A stretch of DNA of 64,000 bases from Novosphingobium sediminicola (GTDB lineage Bacteria > Pseudomonadota > Alphaproteobacteria > Sphingomonadales > Sphingomonadaceae): positions 1 to 64,000 of the forward strand of contig NZ_JACIDX010000015.1 in the NCBI RefSeq assembly GCF_014196525.1, read 5' to 3'. Every line of letters begins with the position of its first letter. Position 1 is the first letter of the stretch. Below the pieces are notes generated by a model. It had not been told where the DNA came from. It worked only from the letters and a program-made list of their open reading frames with translations, and did not search any database. A program made the translations under genes and the position numbers. Positions 25,362-33,412 of this stretch are shown piece after piece.

Positions 25362-26143
25362 CGCGGTGCAACATCCCGGCGCGAGAGATGGGGCACCAGC
25401 GCCAGTCGTGTTCTGGTCAGCGCCTCCCATCCCGCTTCATCGGCCAGCGGCGGAATGGTCACCGTTTCGCCACGGTCCAGTCCAATCAGCGCGGCATCGA
25501 CCAAATCACCGGCATCCATCACCATTTCGGGTGGGAAGCCATCCACGTCCGTGCCCGAACGGGCCCAGATCTCGGTGCGCGTGGCGCCGGGCAAAACCAC
25601 CTGCACATGCACCCCGCTAGGGCCCAGTTCCGCAGAGAGATTTTGCGACAGGTTCAGGATAAAGGCCTTGGTGCCGCTGTAGACCCCTTCGAACATTTCA
25701 GGCGCCAGAGCCAAAACCGAGGCAATATTGACGATGGCCCCGCTGCCCTGTTCCGAAAAGCGCAAAGCCGCCGCGCGGGCCAGCAAAGCAGGCGCGGTGA
25801 TGTTGAGCGCAATCAGCCTTTCGACATCGCCCTGCGCGCTCGTACTCAGCGTGCCGGATAAAGCCATGCCCGCATTGTTGATCAGCAGGCCAAGGCCGGG
25901 CGCCTGTGCAATGCGCTGGGCCACCTTGGCCACTTGCGTCGCATCGGTCAGATCGGCAGGCAGCACCTCGACGCTGCAGCCCGTCTGGCCGCGCAGCCTT
26001 TCGGCCAGCGCATTCATCCGCGCCGCATCGCGCGCCACAAGGATCAGATCATGGCCGCGCCGGGCCAGTTTCTCGGCATAGACCGCGCCGATGCCGCTGG
26101 AAGCGCCCGTGATCAGCGCAGTGGAATTGGGAATGACGGACAT
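25346..26143 (-). CDS. SDR-family oxidoreductase
   Basis: A 265-residue short-chain dehydrogenase of the DltE/YqjQ-like group: TGASSGIG, NNAG, NIASVLAL, YSGTKAF (Tyr-Lys pair) and the characteristic VVLPGATRTEIW segment. AAGGAGATAT lies before the ATG. It lies 30 bases after the efflux adaptor gene on the same strand and may be its last co-transcribed gene. Substrate unknown. Confidence 0.84.
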   Translation of the reverse strand: MSVIPNSTALITGASSGIGAVYAEKLARRGHDLILVARDAARMNALAERLRGQTGCSVEVLPADLTDATQVAKVAQRIAQAPGLGLLINNAGMALSGTLSTSAQGDVERLIALNITAPALLARAAALRFSEQGSGAIVNIASVLALAPEMFEGVYSGTKAFILNLSQNLSAELGPSGVHVQVVLPGATRTEIWARSGTDVDGFPPEMVMDAGDLVDAALIGLDRGETVTIPPLADEAGWEALTRTRLALVPHLSRRDVAPRYAAG

Positions 26144-26173
26144 CGGAATATCTCCTTGATCGGGGGGTAAGGG

Positions 26174-27289
26174 TCAGTTTGAAACGGCAACAGAAGCGGT
26201 AACGGAAAGGCCGGGGCGCAACACCTGCGCGCCCTTCTGGCCGGGATCGATGCGGATGCGCACGGGCACGCGCTGAACGATCCTGGTGAAATTGCCCGTC
26301 CCCGGCTCAAACGGCAGCAGGGCAAAGGTCGAGGCCGATCCGGGCGCGAGACTGTCGACCACGCCGCTTATCGTGCCCCCGCCCAGCGCATCGACATGGA
26401 CCTGCGCGCGCTGGCCGGGGCGCATATGGCGCGTCTGGGTTTCCTTGAAATTGGCGGTGACATAAAGCGCGTCCATCGGCACCAGCGTGAGCGCCCGCGT
26501 GCCCGGCTGGACATAATCGCCCACGCGCAACTGGCGACTGGCCACCACGCCGTCGATGGGAGCAGCCACGGTCGTGTGCCCCAGATCCTGCGCGGCAAGA
26601 TCCAGCGCGGCGCGCGCCCTCGCCTCACCCGCCTCGGCGCGGGCAAGAGCGGCGACCAGATCGGCGCGGCGGGCCTGCACAACAGCGCTCTGTCGGCGCG
26701 CCACGGCAAGATCGGCCTGCGAACGGGCCAGCGCCTGTCCGCCGGCAACCGCACCGGTGCGATAGGCTTCGGCATCGCGCGCCGCCACCGCCCCGGTGGC
26801 CAGCAAGGCCTGATAGCGCGCGGCGTCGGCAGAGGCATGATCCGCATTGGCCGATGCCGCACGAATGACGGTGGCCGCAGCGGCGATCTGGGCCTGGGCC
26901 AGCGCTTCTTCGGCCCCTTGCCGGGTCAGGGCAGCACGGGCAGCTGCAACGGCTCCGCGCGCATCGGCAAGGTCGGCCTGCGCGGCGGCGCGGCGGGCGG
27001 CATATTCTTCCGGGTCGATCCGCAGCAACGGCTGCCCCGCACGCACGGGTTGATTTTCACGCACCGGCACCGCCGCCACGATACCCTTGATGCGCGGCGC
27101 CACATTGGTGGCATCAGCCCCCACATAGGCATCGTCGGTGGACTGGCTCGGCGGTTCGGCCAGTATCCACAGCCCGCCCAATACCCCCACAGTCAATGCG
27201 ACACCCGCGGCAAGAGCCGCGCGGGGCACACGGCGCCGGATGGGCGCGGGGGCCTCCTGCAAAGCGGTATCGGCAGTGCGCTGGAGCAT
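26174..27289 (-). CDS. HlyD/EmrA-family efflux periplasmic adaptor
   Basis: A 371-residue membrane-fusion protein. One N-terminal transmembrane helix (AALAAGVALTVGVLGGLWIL, about residues 25-45), then barrel-lipoyl halves split by a long Ala-rich coiled coil (residues about 95-220), and the C-terminal VAAPIDGVVASRQLRVGDYVQPG and VTANFKETQTRHMRPGQ segments. It would link the DHA2 pump encoded divergently at 27366 with the outer-membrane channel at 28977. Its AGAGG ribosome site lies in one arm of a 17-bp inverted repeat shared with the divergent gene. Confidence 0.86.
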   Translation of the reverse strand: MLQRTADTALQEAPAPIRRRVPRAALAAGVALTVGVLGGLWILAEPPSQSTDDAYVGADATNVAPRIKGIVAAVPVRENQPVRAGQPLLRIDPEEYAARRAAAQADLADARGAVAAARAALTRQGAEEALAQAQIAAAATVIRAASANADHASADAARYQALLATGAVAARDAEAYRTGAVAGGQALARSQADLAVARRQSAVVQARRADLVAALARAEAGEARARAALDLAAQDLGHTTVAAPIDGVVASRQLRVGDYVQPGTRALTLVPMDALYVTANFKETQTRHMRPGQRAQVHVDALGGGTISGVVDSLAPGSASTFALLPFEPGTGNFTRIVQRVPVRIRIDPGQKGAQVLRPGLSVTASVAVSN

Positions 27290-27296
27290 CGGAAAA

Positions 27297-27354
27297 GCCT
27301 CTTGTTGAAATGACGACTATCATATATATGATGATCATCATTTCAACAAGAGGC
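27297..27354. promoter_or_regulatory. Symmetric divergent promoter/operator with 17-bp inverted repeat
   Basis: GCCTCTTGTTGAAATGA (27297-27313) is repeated perfectly inverted at 27338-27354. The 24-base centre is AT-rich and itself palindromic: ATCATATATATGAT at 27319-27332 and TGATGATCATCA at 27329-27340. Each outer arm carries the AAGAGG ribosome site for one divergent gene. The symmetry means adaptor and pump leaders are identical. A TetR regulator at the end of the rightward operon is the likely ligand of the inner palindromes. Confidence 0.75.
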
Positions 27355-27365
27355 AAAACGCGACC

Positions 27366-28964
27366 ATGATCTCGCCAGCCGTCACCGCCCTGTCGCAGGA
27401 CTGGTCCGCCGACCCCACCGCCATGCCCACGCGCCGCAAGTTCCTGATTTTCGGGCTGATGGCCTTTGGACAATTCCTTGCCCTGTTCGACATCCAGATC
27501 GTCTCGGCGTCCCAGCGCGAGGTTGCCGCAGGTCTTGCCGCCGGGGCTGATGAGGTAAGCTGGGTGCAGACTGCCTATCTGATGGCCGAACTGGTGATGA
27601 TTCCCCTGTCGGGCTTCCTTGCCCGCGCCCTGTCGACCCGCTGGCTCTTTGTGGCCTCCTGCACCATGTTCACACTCTCCAGCCTGTTGTGCGGCCTGTC
27701 ATGGTCGATCGGCTCCATGGTGGCCTTTCGCGCGCTTCAGGGCTTTACCGGGGGCGCGATGGTGCCGCTGGTGTTTGCGGTGGGCTTCACCCTCTTTTCG
27801 GGCAAGCAGCGCGCGCTGATCCCCGCCATCCTCGGCACGGTCAGCGTGCTGGCGCCGGCGCTGGGGCCTTCGGCGGGGGGTTATATCACCGATGCGCTCA
27901 ACTGGCGGTGGCTGTTCTTTGTCAATGTCCTGCCCGGCATGGCGATCGCCGTCCTTTGCACGCTGCTGCTGCGCATCGACCGTGCAGAGCCTGCTCTGCT
28001 CAGGCGGATCGACTGGGCGCATCTGGTGGCCATGGCGGTGTTTCTGGCCGGTCTTGAATATGTGCTGGAGGAAGGGCCGCGTCATGACTGGCTGGGCGAT
28101 CAGACCATCGCGCTGGCGGCATGGGCCTCGGCGGTGGGCTTTGTGCTGTTTATCGAACGGGCCTTCTTTTCGGCACTGCCCGTGGTTTCGCTGCGGCCTT
28201 TTCGGCGCCCCACCTTTGCCTTTGCCTCGGTCTTCAATCTGGTGATCGGCTTTGGCATGTATGCCTCGATCTCGCTGATTCCGGTCTATCTGGCACAGGT
28301 GCGCGGCTATAATGCGCTGCAGATCGGCCAGACGATCTTTGTCGTGGGCGTGGCGCAACTGGGTTCGACCGCCATCGCCGCCGCGTTGTCCCAGCGGGTA
28401 GACATGCGTTACATGATCACCGTGGGCCTCTCGCTCTTTGCCGCCAGCCTTTGGCTGACCTCTGGCATGAATGCCCAGTGGGGGTTTTGGGAATTGCTGG
28501 CGCCCCAGGTGCTGCGCGGTTTTGCGCTGATGCTGTGCATCGTGCCTTCGGTCAATATGGCGCTGGCGGGTGTGCCGCCTCAGGATCTGGGGGCGGCCTC
28601 GGGCCTGTTCAACCTGATGCGCAATCTGGGCGGGGCCATCGGCATCGCCGTGGTCAACAGCTGGCTTCAGGACAACACCCGCATCGCGGCCGCGCGCCTG
28701 TCCGAGGCGATGGGCCACCATGCCCGTCCGGTGCTGGATGCCACAGTCCGGCTGACCGGCCACATGGCCGCGGCCAACCCCGATCCCGCCAATGCCTTGT
28801 TGCAGGCGCAGGCCGCCATGGGCCGCACGGTCATGCGTGAGGCGCTGGCCATGGGATTTGACGATGTGTTCCGGGTGATGGCCTTCATGTTCATCGCCGC
28901 GCTGGCGCTGGTGCCATTTTGCCGCCCGGCCGGCGCGCCTCCACCCCCCGATGCCGCCCATTGA
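27366..28964 (+). CDS. DHA2-family multidrug MFS pump (EmrB/QacA type)
   Basis: A 532-residue, 14-helix drug:proton antiporter. Motif C-like GPSAGGYITDALNWRWLFFVNV in TM5 is diagnostic for the DHA2 family, with TM1 FGQFLALFDIQIVSAS and the usual EVSWVQTAYLMAELVMIPL. With the divergent adaptor and the following channel it completes an EmrAB-TolC-like tripartite exporter across both membranes. Export of aromatic or phenolic toxicants would fit the neighbourhood. Confidence 0.88.
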   Translation: MISPAVTALSQDWSADPTAMPTRRKFLIFGLMAFGQFLALFDIQIVSASQREVAAGLAAGADEVSWVQTAYLMAELVMIPLSGFLARALSTRWLFVASCTMFTLSSLLCGLSWSIGSMVAFRALQGFTGGAMVPLVFAVGFTLFSGKQRALIPAILGTVSVLAPALGPSAGGYITDALNWRWLFFVNVLPGMAIAVLCTLLLRIDRAEPALLRRIDWAHLVAMAVFLAGLEYVLEEGPRHDWLGDQTIALAAWASAVGFVLFIERAFFSALPVVSLRPFRRPTFAFASVFNLVIGFGMYASISLIPVYLAQVRGYNALQIGQTIFVVGVAQLGSTAIAAALSQRVDMRYMITVGLSLFAASLWLTSGMNAQWGFWELLAPQVLRGFALMLCIVPSVNMALAGVPPQDLGAASGLFNLMRNLGGAIGIAVVNSWLQDNTRIAAARLSEAMGHHARPVLDATVRLTGHMAAANPDPANALLQAQAAMGRTVMREALAMGFDDVFRVMAFMFIAALALVPFCRPAGAPPPPDAAH

Positions 28965-28976
28965 AGGAGAGTGACG

Positions 28977-30323
28977 ATGCGATTGATTACCCTTTCGGCG
29001 CTGGCATTGAGCGCATCAACGCCCGCATTGGCACAGGAACCCTGGTGGCAAGCCTTTCACGACCCTCTGCTCAACGCCGCCGAAGAACGGGCGCTGGACA
29101 GCAATCTCACGCTGGAGGTCGCCGCCGCGCGGGTGGAACAGGCGCGTGCGCTTGCCCGGCGGGCAGGCGCAGCGCTGCTGCCCGCCGTCAGCCTGTCAGC
29201 CTCAGCCGAAGAGACCCGCCAGTCGCTGCATTCGCCGCTGGGTTCAGCCTCGCGGACCATTGGCCTGCCGCGCGATTATCAACTCTATCAGGCAGGCGTC
29301 GGCGCGCAGTGGGAGATCGACCTGTTTGGCGGCCTTTCGGCGGGCAGACGGGCAGCAGCATCGGGCGCGGCGGCCACACTGGCCGATGAACAGGCTGCGC
29401 GGCTCTCGGTGACGTCCGATGTTGCCGATGCTTATCTCCACCTGCGGGCGCTTCAACAAAGGCTGGCGCTGGCGCAGGAACAGGCTGATCTGCGCGGACA
29501 ACTGGCTGTGCTGGTAAACCAGCGTACCGGTCAGGGACTGGCCAGCCGGTTCGACGCCAACCGGGCGCAGGCCGCCCATGCCGCCGCACTGGCTGCTATG
29601 CCTGCGCTGCGCCAAGCCATCGCGGTCGATCTTGACCGGCTGGGCGTGTTGACAGGCGACCGGACATGGCCCGAGCGGCTGCGCTCGCCCGCTCCCCTGC
29701 CCTCCGGTTTTACCCCTTCGCCGGAGGCCGATCCTGCCGCCCTGATGCGCCGCCGTCCCGATCTGGCCGCCGCCGAGGCGCGCGCGGCCGGGGCCGAAGC
29801 TCGCATCGCCATGGTCAAAGCTGATTATTATCCACATCTCTCACTGAGCGGACTGGTGGGTTTGGCCACGGTGGGCGGCTTCTCGCTGGCGTCGAGCGAT
29901 TCGGTGATGGCGGGCGGCGGGGCGGCACTGCGCTGGCGATTGTTCGATTTCGGCCGACTGGATGCGGAAATGGCCGCCGCGCGCGGGGGCCGCCGTGAGG
30001 CTCTGGCCCAGTGGCGCCAGGCCGCGCTGATGGCAGGCGCCGAGGTCGGCGATGCGATGGCCGCGCTGGATGAAGGCGCGCACGCAGTTGCGGCACTGGG
30101 GCGCGAGGTCGACCTTCTGACCCGCGCCCGCGATCAGGCCCGCGATGCCTATGCTCAGGGCGCCGTCTCGCTGATCGATGTGCTGGATGCCGACCGCAAC
30201 CTGCTGGATGCCAGCGACCGGCTGACGCAGGCGCGCGAAACGCTTGCACGGGCCAGTGTTGCGGCAGTACGGGCGATGGGCGGCGGATTTGAAACCGCAC
30301 AGGAGACGACGCATCATGGCTGA
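28977..30323 (+). CDS. NodT/TolC-family outer-membrane efflux channel
   Basis: A 448-residue outer-membrane factor with signal peptide (LSALALSASTPALAQ) and two OEP repeats. Features include PWWQAFHDPLLN, ALDSNLTLEVAAARVEQARAL, the QWEIDLFGGL segment and the matching AALRWRLFDFGRL in the second half. There is no lipobox Cys, unlike many NodT proteins. ATG at 28977 has AAGGAGA six bases upstream; a GTG at 28971 is less likely. It follows the pump by 12 bases and overlaps the TetR gene start by 8. Confidence 0.86.
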   Translation: MRLITLSALALSASTPALAQEPWWQAFHDPLLNAAEERALDSNLTLEVAAARVEQARALARRAGAALLPAVSLSASAEETRQSLHSPLGSASRTIGLPRDYQLYQAGVGAQWEIDLFGGLSAGRRAAASGAAATLADEQAARLSVTSDVADAYLHLRALQQRLALAQEQADLRGQLAVLVNQRTGQGLASRFDANRAQAAHAAALAAMPALRQAIAVDLDRLGVLTGDRTWPERLRSPAPLPSGFTPSPEADPAALMRRRPDLAAAEARAAGAEARIAMVKADYYPHLSLSGLVGLATVGGFSLASSDSVMAGGGAALRWRLFDFGRLDAEMAAARGGRREALAQWRQAALMAGAEVGDAMAALDEGAHAVAALGREVDLLTRARDQARDAYAQGAVSLIDVLDADRNLLDASDRLTQARETLARASVAAVRAMGGGFETAQETTHHG

Positions 30324-30894
30324 CAAGAGCAACCACAAAGCCAAGGTGCGCGAGCGCATTCTGGACGAGGCCGCGGCGGCTCTGCGCGCGGCGGGCACCG
30401 AGGGGCTGAGCGTCGCGGGTTTGATGAAACGCGCCGGGCTTACTCATGGCGGTTTCTATGCCCATTTCGAAAATCGCGATGATCTGGTGGCCCATGCCAT
30501 CGGCCGAATGTTTCAGGACAGCGCGAGCATGCTGGCGCGGTTCGTGGGCGAGAAACCCAATCTTGACGGGCTGGTGGACCATTACCTGTCCGAACAGGCC
30601 ATGCGCCGCCATGATCGCGGATGTCCGCTGCCCTGGCTGGCGGGCGAGGCGCCGCGCATGCCGCCTGCCGCCAGAGAGCGATTTCAGCAAGGCATTGGCG
30701 CGATGACGGGGGCCATTGCCGCCGCGCTGGAAAAGCAGGGCAAAGACCCCGGCCGGGCCGCCCACCTGGCCTCTTCTGCGGTGGCCGAAATGGTGGGGGC
30801 CCTGGCCCTGGCGCGGGCGCTGGGCGATGGGGATCAGGCGTTGGCAACACTGGCCGCCGCGCGGGCGTCGGTAAAAGATCGCCTCTCGGCCTGA
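30316..30894 (+). CDS. TetR/AcrR-family repressor
   Basis: A 192-residue regulator with an N-terminal HTH (AGTEGLSVAGLMKRAGLTHGGFYAHFENRDDLVAHAI, residues about 27-63), where GGFYAHF is the recognition helix typical of AcrR/NemR relatives. The C-terminal domain has a CPLPWLAGEAPR segment with one Cys, seen in the NemR-like subgroup. It overlaps the end of the channel gene and is therefore made with the pump. It probably represses the divergent efflux promoter at 27297-27354. Confidence 0.86.
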   Translation: MADKSNHKAKVRERILDEAAAALRAAGTEGLSVAGLMKRAGLTHGGFYAHFENRDDLVAHAIGRMFQDSASMLARFVGEKPNLDGLVDHYLSEQAMRRHDRGCPLPWLAGEAPRMPPAARERFQQGIGAMTGAIAAALEKQGKDPGRAAHLASSAVAEMVGALALARALGDGDQALATLAAARASVKDRLSA

Positions 30895-30900
30895 AGGCGT

Positions 30901-31356
30901 TTACCTGATCGCCCGCCATCCTTCGACGTGCCCCTGCGTGGCGTCGATGCGCAAAAGGTCGCCGCTGCGGATGATCGCCAACGGATCGCGGTCGAAATCG
31001 GTGAGCGTGGGAACCCGCAGCACGACCGCGCCCAGCGCTGCCTTGGTGGTCATCACATTGAACAGCATTGCCAGCGGCGCGGTCCCGGCAAGGCGAGTCA
31101 TGTGGAATATGCTGGACCAGCCCGAAGACCCCTTGGCGCCGGGGAACACCAGCACCTTGCCTGCGAAACTGACGCCGTTCAATTCGTGCCGGCTCTCGAT
31201 GATCGTGCCGGTCATCGGGCTGACCCCGCCCCAGCCCGAGATCGTGTCATGCGTGACCAGCGCCTCGCCCTCGACGCAGCCGGGCACGACGCAGCGCCCG
31301 TGGATGATGTAATCGGGGGTCTGGCCCCTCGCCTTCGCCATGGCCGCCCCGCTCAT
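30901..31356 (-). CDS. Aconitase X swivel-domain subunit (DUF126)
   Basis: A 151-residue protein carrying the small AcnX domain: GRCVVPGCVEGEALVTHDTISGWGGV and FPGAKGSSGWSSIFHMTRLAG. In known two-subunit AcnX enzymes it closes over the large subunit's iron-sulfur active site. The start at 31356 overlaps the large-subunit stop by 4 bases, so the pair is co-translated. AcnX enzymes known so far are cis-3-hydroxyproline dehydratases and a mevalonate-5-phosphate dehydratase. Confidence 0.87.
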   Translation of the reverse strand: MSGAAMAKARGQTPDYIIHGRCVVPGCVEGEALVTHDTISGWGGVSPMTGTIIESRHELNGVSFAGKVLVFPGAKGSSGWSSIFHMTRLAGTAPLAMLFNVMTTKAALGAVVLRVPTLTDFDRDPLAIIRSGDLLRIDATQGHVEGWRAIR

Positions 31357-32642
31357 GCCAGCCTCCCGCGCCATTTGCCGCTGCAGGCCGCATCGATGCA
31401 ATCGGCGGTTGTACCGTACCACCCCTCGATCCCCATCATCGCAGGCAGGTAATGCACCTGCTTGGCGCTGTCGAGCGCGGCCACGCGGGTGCCCTTGGGC
31501 ACGGCCTGAGAGATCGCGGAACAGGTGTCGGTCATCAGCAAAGCCCCCGCCTTGCGCAAGGTTTCGGTATGGCCATTGGCATCGGCCAGCGCCTTGACCG
31601 AGCGGCTGGTGAAAATCCATAATTCAGCATTGGTATGGACCTTGCGCCCCTCGATCAGGCGGGCGGCATGGGCGATCTGTTCAATCGAATAATGCGGACA
31701 GCCCAGCATCACGTAATCGACATCCTCGCATTGGCCCACGCTGTTGAGCGTTTCATAGGTCCGCCTGCGCGCGGCCGCGTCATAGCGGAATGTCTCGCCG
31801 CGCCGCGCGCCGCCAAAGGCGGCCTCCACGCTGGGCGCCTCAGGCGTGATCCCGACCATGTGATACATTTCCACCCCGCCCGACGAGGCCGCCGCCGCGC
31901 CGAAATGCTTGTGCCGGATCAGCGATGGCGCGGCGATGGCGCCCTCGATCACGGGGATCGTGTCCTGCACCGCCCCGCCCACAAAATAACCCAGCATACC
32001 CCATTCGAACACTTCATCGACCGGCACGGCGACATCCACGCTGTGCTGCCCCTTGCGATATTCGTCGCGGTGAAAGCCCCAGTTGGGGATGCGCCGCGCC
32101 AGCATCGCCGCGCTGGTGGATTCGCGGCCTTCGCAATTTGTCCGCCCGCCGATCACCGAATTGCAGAAGATCACCGCGCTCGATTCCATCCACGCGCAAT
32201 GTTCGCCCATCACCGGCACATTGCCCGCCAGATAGGGCGTGCAGGTCTTGAGCAACTGGATGCCATGCTCGGCCACCTGCTGTTCATCGGACCGGAAATT
32301 GTCGAAGGCCGCCTCGCTCATCCCCTGTTCGCGCCACAGCATCGGGTCCATGCCTCCTTGCAGATGGCAACTGAAGGCGTTCATGCGCGGAATATCGACC
32401 ACCTCATCGGCATCAAGGTCAAAGCGCGAAAAGACCGCGCGATAATCGCCGCCATCGGCCGCGTAATATTGCTTGATCCATGGCGGGGCCGAACCGGGCA
32501 CGCCCGCCACATTGTTCGTCTCGACAAAATCCTCCGCGCCCAGCGCATCGGCGTAGCGGATCAGCAATTCCATCGCCTTCTGCACCGCCGCGCCATCTTC
32601 GCCCGCCAGCATGGCTTCTTCCCGGCCTGTCAGTTTTGCCAC
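31353..32642 (-). CDS. Aconitase X catalytic subunit (DUF521)
   Basis: A 429-residue large AcnX subunit. NSVIGGRTNCEGRES and the Cys residues in LLKTCTPYLAG, FCNSVIG and LMTDTCSAI are candidate cluster and active-site elements. The start is taken as GTG at 32642: AGGAGG lies 7 bases upstream, while the upstream in-frame ATG at 32666 contains that site inside its own coding sequence. Predicted to dehydrate a hydroxy acid. The usual proline racemase and imine reductase partners of hydroxyproline pathways are absent, so a sugar-acid or other hydroxy-acid substrate is equally possible. Confidence 0.85.
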   Translation of the reverse strand: MAKLTGREEAMLAGEDGAAVQKAMELLIRYADALGAEDFVETNNVAGVPGSAPPWIKQYYAADGGDYRAVFSRFDLDADEVVDIPRMNAFSCHLQGGMDPMLWREQGMSEAAFDNFRSDEQQVAEHGIQLLKTCTPYLAGNVPVMGEHCAWMESSAVIFCNSVIGGRTNCEGRESTSAAMLARRIPNWGFHRDEYRKGQHSVDVAVPVDEVFEWGMLGYFVGGAVQDTIPVIEGAIAAPSLIRHKHFGAAAASSGGVEMYHMVGITPEAPSVEAAFGGARRGETFRYDAAARRRTYETLNSVGQCEDVDYVMLGCPHYSIEQIAHAARLIEGRKVHTNAELWIFTSRSVKALADANGHTETLRKAGALLMTDTCSAISQAVPKGTRVAALDSAKQVHYLPAMMGIEGWYGTTADCIDAACSGKWRGRLA

Positions 32643-32697
32643 AGCGCATCCTCCTGTAATTTCCATAGTGTCGCGCCGGAGGCCGGATCGCCCGCCC

Positions 32698-33405
32698 CTA
32701 ACGCATCTGGCCCAGCCGCTTGAGGATCTGGCTCAGCACCTCATAGGTCACGGCCAGCCTCTCGGGATCGATGTCCTCCAGTATTTCACCGCGCAGATCA
32801 TTGGTGATCGCCATGATCTCCTTGATCGCCAGCCTGCCCGCAGGGGTGATGCGGTTGACCGTCACGCGGCGGTCCTGCGCGCTCTGTTCGCGGTCGATCA
32901 GGCCGTCCCGCGCCAGGGAATCGAGCATCCGCACCATCGTCGGCCCCTCGACGTTAATCATGCGGGCCAGCTCGCTCTGGGTCAGATCGGCGCCGGAATA
33001 GGCGACATGGAACAGCGTCTCCCACCGCGCCATCGTCTGGTTGAGCGGTTTGATCCGCTCATTGGCCACCTTGCGCCACAGCCGCGCGGCCACCACCAGC
33101 GAGCGGGTGATGCGGAAATGCCTGTCGCTCGACTGGTCGCCGCTCGACCGGCGATAGTTCATCAGGTGCCGGTCCGCATCATCAGGCGAAAAGTTGGTGA
33201 GACGCACCGGCTTGGGCTGGGCGACCTTGGGCGGGGCCGCCTTGGGGCCACGTTTTCGCGCGCTGCGCCCGCTCTGCACCTCCTCGCCCTTGTGCTGATC
33301 CGCCTGGTTCCCGTCGCCGTTCTGCTCATCTGTCATGTCCCGATCCATGCCCGAGGCCGGATCGGAAGTATAGCCGGCAGGCCGCACGGGAGGGGGCTTT
33401 GCCAT
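32698..33405 (-). CDS. MarR-family transcriptional regulator
   Basis: A 235-residue MarR protein. The first 80 residues are a charged, low-complexity extension (DRDMTDEQNGDGNQADQHKG) absent from most family members. Then comes the winged helix: LTQSELARMINVEGPTMVRMLDSL and the wing SAQDRRVTVNRITPAG. It lies between the AcnX pair and the dehydratase gene on one strand, so it probably regulates this catabolic set. ATG at 33405 is chosen; downstream Met codons at the end of the extension are possible starts. Confidence 0.84.
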   Translation of the reverse strand: MAKPPPVRPAGYTSDPASGMDRDMTDEQNGDGNQADQHKGEEVQSGRSARKRGPKAAPPKVAQPKPVRLTNFSPDDADRHLMNYRRSSGDQSSDRHFRITRSLVVAARLWRKVANERIKPLNQTMARWETLFHVAYSGADLTQSELARMINVEGPTMVRMLDSLARDGLIDREQSAQDRRVTVNRITPAGRLAIKEIMAITNDLRGEILEDIDPERLAVTYEVLSQILKRLGQMR

Positions 33406-33412
33406 CGCCGCC

